Shown here in pieces: positions 1 to 11,508 of a DNA stretch of 64,000 nucleotides (position 1 is its first letter; the number at the start of each line of letters is the position of its first letter). This stretch comes from Adineta ricciae (taxonomy: Eukaryota > Rotifera > Eurotatoria > Adinetida > Adinetidae). The stretch covers positions 496,001-560,000 of the forward strand of contig CAJNOJ010000031.1 in assembly GCA_905250025.1 (NCBI GenBank). Direction: 5' to 3'. Below the pieces are notes generated by a model that saw only the letters and a list, made by a program, of their open reading frames with translations, was not told where the DNA came from and ran no database searches. The position numbers were made by a program, and so were the translations under genes.

Positions 1-1265
1 CAGCTTGTGAACGGGCTAAACGTACCCTATCATCATCGTCACAAGCCTCGATTGAAATCGATTCCTTACACGAAGGTGTTGATTTCTATTCAACAATTAC
101 ACGTGCTCGTTTCGAAGAACTCTGTGCTGATCTTTTCCGTTCAACACTTGAACCTGTCGAAAAAGCTTTGCGCGATGCTAAAATGGATAAAGCACAAATC
201 CATGAAATCGTTCTTGTCGGAGGCTCAACACGTATTCCTAAAGTACAAAAACTCTTACAAGACTTATTCAATGGCAAAGAACTGAACAAATCTATCAATC
301 CAGATGAAGCCGTTGCCTATGGTGCTGCTGTTCAAGCTGCTATTTTAACAGGCGACAAATCTGAAGACGTTAAAGATTTGCTTTTACTCGATGTTGCCCC
401 ACTCTCATTGGGTATCGAAACTGCTGGTGGTGTGATGACAGCATTGATTAAACGTAACACAACAATTCCAACAAAACAAACTCAAACATTTACAACTTAC
501 TCAGATAATCAACCAGGTGTATTGATTCAAGTTTACGAAGGTGAACGTGCAATGACCAAAGACAATCACTTATTAGGTAAATTCGAATTATCCGGAATTC
601 CACCTGCACCACGGGGTGTTCCACAAATCGAAGTTACATTCGATATTGATGCCAACGGTATCTTGAATGTTTCTGCTATGGATAAGAGCTCTGGCAAAGA
701 AAATAAAATCACAATTACAAATGATAAAGGACGTTTATCGAAAGACGAAATCGAACGTATGGTTTCTGATGCTGAAAAATACAAGAAAGAAGACGAATCG
801 CAACGTGATCGTATTTCAGCTAAGAATTCGTTGGAATCTTATTGCTTCAACATGAAAACAACAATCAATGACGAAAAATTAGCCGATAAAATCGATGCTG
901 ATGATAAGAAGAAGATCACTGATGCTATTGAAGAAGCATTGAAATGGATGGAAACCAATCAAGTAAGATGACAAATTTGCTTGCTTTTCTTTTCATTCTG
1001 AACTTGTTCTTTTTAGCTTGCGGAAAAAGACGAATTCGAACACAAATTAAAAGAAGTTGAAAAAATCTGCTCGCCAGTCATGACTAAACTCTATGGTGGT
1101 GCTGGTGGCGCAGGTGGTATGCCTAGTGGCTTTCCAGGAGCTGCCGGTGGACCACAACCAGGTGCTGGTGGCAGCGCTGGTCCAACCATCGAAGTATGAA
1201 TACGAAATTGAAAGAAAATAATATTATTCAAATCATTTTTCTCTTTGTTTTAGGAAGTCGATTAA
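1..1265 (+). CDS. HSPA8: Cytosolic HSP70 chaperone, 3' part (5' end outside window)
   Basis: ATP-dependent cytosolic chaperone. The window opens inside the nucleotide-binding domain at about residue 266 of a roughly 645-residue family, reading in frame from base 3. Visible are [20 protein letters not shown] and [15 protein letters not shown] (end of the ATPase domain), the [15 protein letters not shown] linker and start of the substrate-binding domain, [14 protein letters not shown], the helical lid, and a Gly-rich tail ([16 protein letters not shown]). Exons are 1-962, 1017-1193 and 1254-1265, with introns of 54 and 60 nt. The last exon is only 12 nt: it encodes EVD plus stop and completes the GPTIEEVD tail that binds HOP/CHIP co-chaperones, which marks the cytosolic rather than the ER or mitochondrial form. 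An AATAAA lies at 1402-1407. Constitutive and inducible forms cannot be separated without the promoter. Confidence 0.97.
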
Positions 1266-1465
1266 AAATCGAGTTTTCTCTTCAATTTCTTTTTTCGTTT
1301 TTTTTTCTTTTATATTGTCAGCGTGTCGTGTACTTGTGTGTGTTTATAAAAAAAAAGAAAGAAAATTGTGTGATGATGTGGACTTTCTCATTAAAAAGAA
1401 AAATAAAATTCAAGTCAACAAATATCGATTGACACTCAAAACGAAAACCTGTTATCTCTTTTCTT

Positions 1466-2878
1466 TCAAACAAATGCCACACCATAATAGTTATGGTCAG
1501 GATTATTGAAACATTTATATGAACAAAGGAGGACCCGTTGTGGAATAGTTGCAATTGTCGTTTGTTGGGAATGAGCACCTTTGAATGTTTGTTGGACATC
1601 GATAAACTCAACACATTCTAACCAAGTATTTAAAAAATAATTATGACAAAATTGACATTCAGTGCATTGTACTAAAATGTCTTTTGCTTTAGAATTCTTT
1701 TGTAAGTGCGCACGAGGAATGGCTTGAGAACCACCGTTTGTGTTACATAATTCTCCCATTGCTCGACGCGCACAGATTTCTTTCAATGTCAAAATTTCAT
1801 TTTCTTGAACCGAATGAATCGGCACACGTTCTAACAGTGGATTGTGTTCGCTGTGAAATTCATGAAGTTGTAACGTATAAAATTTACTCGGAAAGATACG
1901 AAGACGGTTACATGCGATATCCAAATGTTTCAACGATGTTTTCAGATTAGTTATACTTTCCGGTATTTCCAGGAGATCATTACGATGTACGATTAATGTT
2001 TGCAAATTGATCAAATAGCCGATTTCGAGTGGAAGTCGAGTTAATGAGTTGAATCCAAGATGGAGTTCAACCAAATGTGTACAGAGACCGATTTCACGTG
2101 GAAGTTCAAGTAATTGATTGTGTTCGATTGTGAAGATTTCGAGATTAATCAAACAACCAATATCTGCTGGTAATTGTGTAATCGAATTGTTATTCAAATT
2201 CAAAATACGTAAATTGGATAATTTCGAAAAAACTAACGAAGACGAAAGATTGCCAAGATGATTGTTGAATGCGAGTAGTTTTGTCAGACGTGGTAATGAA
2301 CCGAGAATTAATGGCAAGTCTTCGAAATGATTGTTACCTAAATAGACGAAAAAAGATATTTATCAAACCAACGTAAAAGATCTAAACTTTAATTGTGAAT
2401 ATCTATGTACGCAGTAAAAAGATCTATTTGTCAAAGGATAAAAGAGAAACATGATTGTAAAAGGTCAATATGTGAACACATTCAATCTTGCTTTTCAAAG
2501 GTTTTGCTTAAGACTTCCATAGAATTTCTTACTTAAATTGCAAACTTCTATGAATTTCAAATGTCCAACTTCATCGGGTAGAGATTTCAATTGGTTTCCA
2601 TGCAGATCAAGTTCACGTAAAGTATTCCATTTGGAAAGATGTTTTATCGATGGTGGAAGAAATTGTAACTGTTTTTGAGTATAATGAAAAGCTTTTATAC
2701 GTGATTTCAATGCACATGCTATCGCTTGATCGACTGCATTTGCATCCGATGTTTCACGTGGTGTTAATTTCGATTGACCTGTTCGTGTGGAATAACTTCT
2801 TGTTCGACGAATGATTAGACCTTGACACTGTTCATCATCTTCGAAATCATCGGAACTATTTTCCTGCAATAACGACAT
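1466..2878 (-). CDS. Leucine-rich-repeat protein, LRRC58-like
   Basis: Two exons, 2533-2878 and 1466-2337, joined by a 195-nt GT-AG intron (phase 1, restoring CNLSNNHFEDLP), give 405 residues. The first in-frame ATG is at 2878; an in-frame TGA lies just upstream of 2929. The N-terminus is acidic and disordered. It is followed by about eight LRRs of the LxxLxLxxNxLxxLP type (LRELDLHGNQLKSLP, LRILNLNNNSITQLP, LVELHLGFNSLTRLP). The C-terminal domain has LKEICARRAM, then a Cys-rich part (CTECQFCHNYF, CVEFIDV, LLCSYKCFN) resembling the tail of LRRC58-type proteins. That family match is from memory and moderate. A splice-acceptor-like site (caacaattcag) precedes the start by about 55 nt, as for a trans-spliced 5' end. 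Function is unknown beyond likely protein-protein interaction. Confidence 0.85.
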
Positions 2879-3308
2879 CGTGTTGTTGTTGTTGTTATTA
2901 TTGTAACTATTTGCGTTTCTTTCTTCCAATCAACCTGAATTGTTGGAATGGCAAACAATACTGTTTCTTTTTTTACTCTTCTGTTTCAATCCGACTACAT
3001 CTTGGTGAAGAAAGAAAAAGGCTCGACATTCAACCGACTGACTTATAAAAGAGAAAGGAAATCGGTGATATTCAAATTCAATTTATTCATTCTAAAATAA
3101 ACCGTGATGTGTTGGTATCATTTCTATCTATCGAAAATTTACAGCAAAATGTCACGAAAGTCATGAAAAAAAAAACGAAGAGCGGAAAAAAACATATGAG
3201 CTAGGTTATATCGGAGAAGCAAAGAACAGCGAGTATGTACATATTTAGAAAAGGTTTCAGGAGAAGAATCAAAGGAAAACAAACGAACAAATGTTGAAAT
3301 ACTGTTCA
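2879..3308. other. Intergenic, between two minus-strand genes
   Basis: Holds the 5' flank of the LRR gene and 3' flank of the RING/TRAF gene. An A-rich tract lies near 3170. No ORF with coding character was seen. Confidence 0.6.
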
Positions 3309-4465
3309 TTAATCTTCGCGAAGATTAACTTCGATTTCATCGTCATCTGTGCCTTCAAACGTACTACGTTGACTTAGAAATGGCGAACGATGTCTCAGTG
3401 CCAATGCATCGGCATCGTCATCTTCGTCATCCATACTGCCAGTCAACAAACGAAATAAACCTCGAGGTAAACGTACGGTGTTTCTGATTGTCTGCCGTCG
3501 ATATCGTTGTTGTTGTTCTTCATTATCTCGGCTTGCTAATTGTAAAACATCATTGTCAATATCGTACAACTGAAAAACAACGCAACCAACACATTTATCA
3601 AAACCACTATCTGAGCATGAACAATGCCAGGATTGTCCATTTGAAAACGATCGATGGCAGATATCACAATTGAAACCTGGTGTGGAATAAACAGTTCCAT
3701 TTTTACGCTTACGTTTTGTTCGATCAGCATCGACCAATTTATGTCCCGCTGGACAATGAAATATAGATGAAGTTTCTTGTATGGTCGGCGAATTTTGTAA
3801 TTGAATATCGATCATTTTAGGATAAAGCACAGAGTATAATGTTGATACGAGATCATCGTACTTTCCGGATGCTTTTTTATACGGTTCGAGAGATTTCTTA
3901 TTAACATAAGTTGTACCGAGCATAGGTACTTCATCACAATGTGCTCGAGCAAGATGATTAACGAGTTGCTGAGAATTATATTTTGTTGACTCATTCTATT
4001 TCAAATCAAAAACAAGATCGAATGTATTTTCAAATTCTTTGAGATTTATGATGAGTACCTTTTCTTGACAAGCATTGTGTGGACATGTGAAGATGATATT
4101 CGAACAGCGTTCAAGATGATGTTCATATTCACTTGGAACAATTCGTTCTGAACATGAACATTTGATTGTTAATTGTTCAAGCATTGCTTTATGTTTTGAT
4201 GATGGCTGAAATGAATAATTCACTTCACGACATAATGGGCAACCATTTTCATATCGATTTGGATTGGCATCTTTCGCACAAAATACTCGATGACAGCATG
4301 ATGTGACATGTGGATCTTCAGCAATGACTAATCAACAAAGGAATTTTTCATAATATCCGAAAAACAAAAAGACAATTTCATCTTACCCATGCATATGGGA
4401 CACATTAAATCATGTGCATCAATAGGATCATCTTGTGTTGATGTTGTCGTCTTCTCAAGATGCAT
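3309..4465 (-). CDS. RING plus TRAF-type zinc-finger protein, probable E3 ubiquitin ligase
   Basis: Three exons (4387-4465, 4059-4327, 3309-3995) join in frame to 344 residues. The N-terminal RING reads CPICMVIAEDPH, then CCHRVFCAKDANPNRYENG, then CPLCRE. It is C3HC4-like, but Asp sits at the sixth metal position. A TRAF/SIAH-type zinc region follows (CSCSERIVPSEYEHHLERC, then TCPHNAC and LARAHC). A third Cys/His module resembles ZZ or C1 domains (CPAGHKL, CDICHRSF, WHCSC, CVGC). The tail is acidic (GSMDDEDDDADAL, DDDEIEVNL). RING/TRAF-zinc architecture in the family usually means ubiquitin ligase activity; that is inference here. An acceptor-like tttag lies 10 nt before the ATG. I do not recognise a specific vertebrate orthologue. 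Confidence 0.85.
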
Positions 4466-6243
4466 TTTCCTTAATCTAAATACACGATGTCGAACTACAT
4501 GAAATACGTACAAGGTTATGAATTAACATGTCTGCCCGGACTCTGTTCTTCTCACGTGAGACAAACATTTACTGTTACATCGAGAGAATGTGTCTGGGTT
4601 TTTCCTTTTCTACTTCTCTCGTTGGCGAACCCCAGCAACAGTCATCGCGAAGCTATCAGCTGTCTAAAATAAACATGTGATCGATTGGAGGGGATGTTTA
4701 CCATTTCTGCAGTATCTCGACAGACTACAGGTGTCGCAGTCGTACTATCGACAAAGATACTCTAATGTCAAATGAAACAAAACAATTCGAATAGATCACA
4801 TTCTAGATATCGAATCATTTGTTTTCACTCTACGATTAGTAATAAATGGCATTCAAACAAATCAATAATAGAATCAATCCGTTGATATTGTCTTATCCAG
4901 CTTTCTAACAAGTTGATTTATATATGCGCAACTTTGAATATGTGATGCTGTTGGATTCTTATTAGAAAGAACAAGATATACTTGTGAAAATTTCAGCTGC
5001 TTTAAAAAGAATATTATTAATTTTTTTGTTACACATGAAAAAAGAACAAAATGAATTTTCCTACAATATTCAATTGTACATAACCAAAGCAGCAGTGTCA
5101 AACTCGAATCTTGAATTCAAGTTTCGAATTGTACATGTGTGGTTCTCTCTAGATAATAAACATTAGTGTGATAAAGTGTAGTAATCTCATACTCTTTCAA
5201 TATAATTCTTTAGCGCAGTGAGACATACCGTATAACATTAATACCATTATCGATGTCTTGAAATTGTGTTTTGAATGCTACCCAGTTGCAAAACAAACCT
5301 GAAAAATTGATGTTTTCTGCATGAAAACCAAACAAATACAGAATAGCGGATATGTAGATTCTAAGGAGGGAAAAGTATTCATTTCAGATTATTTTTCAAT
5401 ATTGCTTCAATTTATCTTTATTTCTACTTGGAAAGATATGAAGGAAAATGTGAAGAAGTAATGAGGTACAGTTGGATTTCTTTCTTTCTTGAGGGACATT
5501 CTGAACCATGTATTTATAATACTTGAATGAATAATTTTCTTCAAATTTTTCTTAGACAATGGTCGCAAGCGACGAAAGAACCACGCCTTCTATCGAACGG
5601 AATACAGCGAAATCAAAAATTGTCAGTATAGTTTATGATATAACTCAATGTCAACACCATATATTTATTTAGCGAGTATTTCTTAGGATCGTGTAATAAA
5701 TAAGAAATAACTTAATTTTTCATCGAAACTGAATTTGGCGTTTGTGTTTATACAAAATGACATTGACTATTTAAAATTCGAATAGGGTAAAATATATCTA
5801 AAATTCAATACTCCTTATATTATCATTATATTTCAAGGCAAATATGCGTCTTCAGGGTGAGACAGCAAAAACACTAAAGATCCAATGTAGAGCTTATTAC
5901 TCCTTTGTTTGTTTGTTTTATATTTTCAACCGTACATCGATCGCTGTACAGAACGCGCCATTTGTGTTGGAGAAAAACGCTAAGCTACCGTAGTATTCTT
6001 ATTTGGTATGTACAGGCTCATTCTATTCGTCTACTTATGTAGAACTTTTTGAAAAATTAGATCACAACGTTTGACTCTCAATTCTAAGATAGGAATGAGT
6101 AGATGTGATTGTATATAGTACAAATATTACGATATATCTGTGTGAAAAGATTACATTTCTTCGATTTTTAAGATTATTTCGTTAAATGTATGTTTTGGAA
6201 AAAATTAAAAGTATAAAAGTATTTCAAAAGATATCATCGAGTT
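4466..6243. other. 1.8-kb AT-rich intergenic stretch
   Basis: No convincing gene. Two weak candidates were considered: a minus-strand stretch at 4874-5010 after an acceptor-like ctttttaaag, and a 38-codon plus-strand ORF starting at 5559 in a good start context. Neither has a recognisable domain or supported neighbouring exons. Confidence 0.55.
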
Positions 6244-7090
6244 TCAAAAGAAGCTAAAGACGAAAGCGATAACCATTAAAAATATGCTGCATGTTGTTTT
6301 GATACCAAGATTTCCATCAGCGTGCTCTTGATGCTCATGTGCGGATTTACTTCGAATCATGTCAATTTCTTGTTCAGGAGTTAAAGCAGATTTATTTGAA
6401 TGTTCATTTTGACCTCGAGGAGCGACAATTACATCAGAAGCAGTTGGTTTTGTCTCAATTGGAATAGCAACTGTTGAATTGAGACGTGCATTGGGTACTA
6501 GTAGAGAAGTAACGTTCATTTCTTGACAAATTGGATGAGTGCCAACTGGTGGACAAACGTCAGCAACTGATGCTAAAGATTGGCGGGGTACAATTCGATG
6601 TAAATTGCATGTTCGAGCCAATAATTGACTGGTTGAATTTCCTTCTTCACGAATTTCAGTGAAATCAGCTGGGGTAAATGTTTTAAAATCAGATTGATTT
6701 GCTGAAACTGGTTCGAGAAAAGCGATGGAATAACCGCGACCGACTGGAAACTCTTGACAATGTTGTTTGCCGGGTACTCGACCTGAAAGATATTTTTAGA
6801 ATTGATTTCGAGAAATGCTCCATTTTCTTACCAGCATTTGTGATGTTTATTTGTCGTAATGTTGCCGGCCCTTTTAAAATACAGTCAACTTGATAGAAGA
6901 CATGAAAGATCGATTCGCTTCCCTCGTTCATGATTTTAGCCATGGCTTTGCCATAGACGACGATGGATGACTTTTCTACTTTCGTAGCGAAATCATTCGT
7001 ATCCGGAAGACATTGTCGATCAGTTGTCAACAATTGACCAAAAGAAAGCGATACAATCGCGCAGAGAAATACGCTGACGTGAGCGAACAT
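6244..7090 (-). CDS. Secreted, probably GPI-anchored NtA/TIMP-like protein 1
   Basis: Exons 6832-7090 and 6244-6782 (49-nt intron) give 265 residues. It starts with a clear signal peptide (MFAHVSVFLCAIVSLSFGQ) and ends in a hydrophobic segment (CSIFLMVIAFVFSFF) without a basic tail, as in GPI precursors. The core reads SSIVVYGKAMAKI, FHVFYQVDCILKG, then GYSIAFLEP and LLARTCNLHRIVP. This order (V.GK strand, xxCILKG, FFLEP-like strand, closing Cys) recalls the netrin-like fold of agrin NtA and TIMP domains. The resemblance is from memory and weak. Cysteines and several Asn-x-Ser/Thr sites fit an extracellular protein. It is homologous to the gene at 9937-10778 and shares its first intron position exactly (phase 1, after the codons for N/Q-A). 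Confidence 0.8.
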
Positions 7091-7527
7091 CTTTACTTCG
7101 ATAAAGAAAAAGTCAATAGAAATGTAATGTTTACAAGAAACTTCACAAGTATTTATATCAAGTTACAAGTGTCGAACGAATTGTATATACGTCCGGTATT
7201 GTTTGAACCACACTGACTATGATCAGAAAAGAAAATCCAGTCGTCGTTCTTTCTCTGACGAGACAGATGATTATTTGATGAGTCATGACAGGATCAGATA
7301 GAATTCGAAGAAAATACAATTTATTGTGCTATGACTATGTTCAGTCTAAAAACTAATGACGGCGAGAGATAGATTTACATATTCACAACAAATGTTCTTT
7401 TATAGAATTTAATTATAAACAAAAATACTCTTTTTTGTTGGACATAATTGATTAAGGTGAAATGTATAAAAAAGGGAGAACCAACAAACAAAGGCCTCAT
7501 TACATCGATTTCGTTGTGAAATGTTAT
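7091..7527. other. Intergenic
   Basis: 5' flank of the NtA-like gene 1 and 3' flank of ARL13B. No gene seen. Confidence 0.6.
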
Positions 7528-9533
7528 TCATGTGTATTGTTCAGCATCATCGTCAACGAACCCGTTGCTTTTCGAATGTGATCGATGTGTTGAATTATGA
7601 TTGCTGGTGGATTTACGCACTGATGGTTGCTCTTGGCGATCGGAATCAGCGTCATGATTTCTATTGTGATGACGTTTCGAGCTAGTCTTTCTTGATATTC
7701 CATCGGATTCATCGTTTTCATCAGTATGGTTACTTAATCTCGAACTTGACTTTTGTCGTTCTGATGATTCGCGAGATAGGTGACCATTTGAATGCCTTTG
7801 ATTTGACGTAGAACGTTTTTTAGTTGATTTGGATTTTTCATCATTGTCATTTTCATTGTCACTCGTAATTGTTGTTAATTTTTCTACTGGATATTGTGGA
7901 GTTGGACTTGTTATTGCCCATTGAGCAACTAACGGTTGTGGTCGTGGTGTACCCACAGGTGGTCCTTTATGTTGAGGAATATCCTCACGACGGGAAGCTG
8001 CTGATGGAGCTACTGGTGGAAGATTATCACCTTGGGAACGTTGTCGACCGGGTCCGATAACTTTCTTCTTCTTTCCAGGTAATGGTCGATTTTCTGTTTG
8101 ACTATCTGGAGAATTTACTCGTTCATCATCATCATGATTCGCGGGAACAGGTGATTCTTTTCTTTGTGATAGGAGATCAGTACTGTGTCGTCTAGGACGA
8201 TCATGATCATCGATGTTGTCGTCGGAATTGGATATTCGATTGTGAGAAATAGATCGTGGTGCTGGTTTAGGTGGGATTTGAGTATTTTCGTCAGTAAGAT
8301 TTGATTTCGATGATTTATGGCTTGATTTATCTTTCGATGGTTTTTCTGAAGAATTCTTCTAGAAGAAGGAAATAAAACAGTTTGCTTGTTTTCCTAATTA
8401 AAAATAAAATAAATTACTTCTGCATTTTTGACGGCTTGATTAATAGGAACAAAGCCATTCTTGATTGTATCCTCTTCATTTTCCGCTTCTTCTTCTCCTC
8501 CTTCCTTTTCTCGTCTACAAAGCAAAACATTGAGGTTCCGATTCAAATCAAAATCGATATTTTTACTCTTCGCGTAATTTTTTTATTCGTTCCATTCGTT
8601 CATGCTTTTCCTTCTGCTCCTTTTCTTTACGTTTTTGAACATCAGCTTCCACACGTCTATGTATCGTATCATAGCTTTCATATATAGTCTTAATTAGCCA
8701 GTCAAAACCATGTCGGATAGTTTCGTCCATCTTCGGATTTTTGCCATTGCGACTTAATGCTGTTGCTGTGCACAATTCCTAAAAAATCTTTCCCACATCA
8801 ATATGCCATTGTCTTTAATCGTTTTCTTACCACTCGACATAATGTTTGGTTTTCATTAACAAGACGTTCGATCTTTAAATCTTCAAGAATTGCAGCTTTA
8901 TTCAAAGCTTCTGCTTTATCTTGCTTATTGGCTAGACTAAACAAGTGAAAACAATCTTGATAAAACATGATTGTTCTCCATGAAGATCGTTTCCTACATG
9001 AGAATTGGTTTGCCTTTCACTTTTTCTTCTTGTAAAAGTCTTTTTAAAACTTCACGATTTTCAGGAAGACGTTCTTCTTCACTTGAATCAAGCACGTAAA
9101 CAAAACCGTAAGCATCGTCATAATAATGTCGCCAAGCTTCGCGAAAAGTTTGTGCACCACCAAGATCAATCAGTTTGATCTTTTCGTTCTTATGTGTAAT
9201 TTCCGTTTGAGAAAAACCAACGGTTGGTGTTACAGAATCAACTGGTGCTAAACATTTCAACGAAAATTTCAAACTTCTTTTAAAAAATTTCCTGGAAATA
9301 TCTTTACATTTTTCTAATACTCGTGTTGTAGTAGTTTTTCCTAAATGAAAAACAATATCGTATAGTAAAAGCATGACAATCAACGCGATATAACCTACCA
9401 GCGTTATCTAGTCCGAGAACTGCTATTGTAATTGTTCTAAAATAGAGAATAAATTAGAATTCGCTGTTTATAGTTTATCGATTGATCTTTACTTGTTACT
9501 ATTTGGTGTGGCTTTACATGGTGTCCCACCCAT
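7528..9533 (-). CDS. ARL13B: ADP-ribosylation-factor-like GTPase 13B (ciliary)
   Basis: Eight exons (9493-9533, 9399-9436, 9308-9340, 8998-9247, 8831-8936, 8567-8778, 8418-8514, 7528-8358) sum to 535 residues. GTPase motifs: P-loop GLDNAGKT, switch I PTVGFS, G3 DLGGAQTF, G4 ANKQD. After the G domain come a coiled coil rich in Lys/Glu (RKEKEQKEKHERMERIKKLR) and a long disordered Pro/Ser/Arg tail with GPPVGTPRPQP. This matches ARL13B, whose G3 is DLGG-x rather than the DxGGQ of other ARFs, so the catalytic Gln is absent here too. ARL13B acts in the ciliary membrane, as exchange factor for ARL3 and in IFT/tubulin modification. The N-terminus has MGG and C6, a possible acylation site. The third intron (9248-9307) is 60 nt and stop-free. 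Confidence 0.95.
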
Positions 9534-9936
9534 AGTTATTTGATTTATGAATTACTTGGAAAAAGTTGTATGTGAAACAGAAATCGAAATTTATTATCCT
9601 TCTCGAAATCCTGCCAAGGAAGTAGACAGATTGAGGAGAAGAAAGTAATAAATGATCAATAGCGCAAAAGAATACTTTTCTTTTTATTTTATCGTGGAAA
9701 AGAACGATGTAGAATAAATCATTACTGAGAGTGCGTCATACTTTGGTGAATAAGTACGTGTTTTTTTGTTCTATTTTATGACGACATGAATATCGCTTGT
9801 TGCCAGGTATTGAACACTTAACAGATAACATGTCGCTGTTATAAAATAGAGAAAGATGTCGCTAATGTCGAGCTGCGGAAATACAAAGTTTTATTGAGGT
9901 GCATTAATTAAGAAAATGAATGGGGTACAAAGTCTA
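9534..9936. other. Intergenic
   Basis: 402 bases between ARL13B start and the 3' end of the second NtA-like gene. No coding signal seen. Confidence 0.6.
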
Positions 9937-10778
9937 CTATGAAAAATGAAGGATATTAAATAAAACGAGATGAAAAAGAAAAGGAAATGAGAACTGATTG
10001 GCTCTATTTTTATCCGTTTGATCATCGGAATAAAGTGATTTTTGTGGAAAGTTCGATGAACTGAGATTTCGTGATGAATGATCAGCAAACAGTAATGATA
10101 ATGCTTCGAGCTGAAGTGGATCATGTTCATTGAATAACGGAATGCTTGGCGTTTTCTTCGTTTCTAGTATGACAGACAGACAGTGAAATCTTTTTCTAAA
10201 TGATCGAAAATTCAACATACCCGATTGACAATGAACGGAAACTACTGCTGGGCATTTGTTTATCAGCGCTGCTTCGGTATCATTCGTTTCCATGAACGGA
10301 TATGTTCGGGAGAGACCACATGTTTTTGCTAATAAATCATCGATTTGAATACTATAGGGTATATCTTCCAAATCAACAGGTCGATAGGTTCCCTGGAAGA
10401 ACGGTTCAAGGAAAACGAGATATTCTCGATTAGCATCCAAATTTTGATGGGCACGACGACCGAGAAGTGAACCTAAAGGAACAAGTCTTGCTGACAATCA
10501 AAACAAACAAACGTGATGAACAGACCCGCTTGAACGATTTGTATAACTTGTTGAGTTGGTTCACCTTTCAGAATACATTGAACGAGAAATGAAACATTGA
10601 ATACATTGTGAATATTGGTATAAAAATGTTTATTCAATGAAATACCAAGAACAATTAATGGTGATTGCTGAACTTTTGCATCTAAGGAAATTTCGTCCGT
10701 TGTAGAATATCCGTGACATTGATAAACCGTGAGAAGAGAGATGCAACATATAAAAATATGCAAGCAATGATTAATCAT
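9937..10778 (-). CDS. Secreted, probably GPI-anchored NtA/TIMP-like protein 2 (paralogue of 6244-7090)
   Basis: Model: exons 10526-10778, 10221-10472 and 9937-10163, 243 residues. It begins with a hydrophobic signal sequence (HIFICCISLLTVYQC) and ends in a hydrophobic tail (FPFLFHLVLFNILHF). It aligns along its length with the gene at 6244-7090: FNVSFLVQCILKG against FHVFYQVDCILKG, REYLVFLEP against GYSIAFLEP, LLAKTCGLSRTYP against LLARTCNLHRIVP, then a shared CP...CQ pair. The first intron falls at the same place and phase. The second intron (10164-10220, 57 nt) contains no in-frame stop, so it could also be read through. With ARL13B between them, the pair looks like an old local duplication. 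Function is unknown; an extracellular matrix or cell-surface role is inference. Confidence 0.78.
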
Positions 10779-11508
10779 ATCTGTGAACAGTAAGAATGAA
10801 TGCTTTAGTTCAAGAGAGTGAACAGTTCTTATTCCAGATCAGATTCCTTCGTTTTTTTTGTTCGAATATCAGGTATCAGCCGACGTGATTGTGAATCGAA
10901 TAGAACTTGTGGCTTCGTAAGATGACGAATTTATTCATCATCCCCTATTGTCTGGCAGATTTCATCCTCAATGACGTAATTCCAATTTCGAGATTATCAT
11001 AACAAGAAACGGTTTGTATTTCCTTGTACACTTGGGTGGATAGATGTCAGTCATCGTCAATTGAGAAGATTCAGAATAATTACGAATAATTAATTTTATA
11101 GAATTGACAATGAAGAACTTATTATCGAAAATCGAATCGAGCGATTTTTCTCAGGAAGGCAATGAGACAAGTTAATTTCATGTATCCAATCAAACAAACT
11201 AAGTCATATAACAACAATAATGGTAACTAATAGATATTCCTCTCTTTCTTCTTTCTCTTTCTTTTACTAGTACATTATTTGATAGTTCGAATATAGACCA
11301 TCATGTATCAACGAACAAAAGTGACTAGAGTAGTTGGCATAGAGATGCACGATTATGTGGATTTTCGAATGGGTGAAAACATTCGCACTTCGAGTGCGGC
11401 TAAGAAATGAGACGAGGAGCTTTTGTGTCAGTTTTATATATTCATAATGTTTGTTTTTCAGAAATACCTTTACTCAAGTAATTTTATCTTCACTAATCAA
11501 CAAATAAA
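10779..11508. other. Divergent intergenic / CCT8 upstream region
   Basis: 730 bases between divergent genes, presumably holding both promoters. A polypyrimidine tract ending in ttttcag at 11461 lies 48 nt before the CCT8 ATG and may be a trans-splice or 5'-UTR acceptor. Confidence 0.5.

Noticed and set aside
4874..5101. Minus-strand ORF in the 4.5-6.2 kb gap
   Set aside because: Part after a possible acceptor looks protein-like, but the upstream part does not splice cleanly into an open frame.
5559..5675. Short plus-strand ORF with good start context
   Set aside because: Only about 38 codons, AT-rich ending, no homology or flanking exons.
10473..10525. A nearer acceptor (tgtcag) for NtA-like gene 2 intron 1
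   Set aside because: Would make an intron of only about 32 nt; the downstream ctttag gives 53 nt and aligns exactly with the paralogue's intron.
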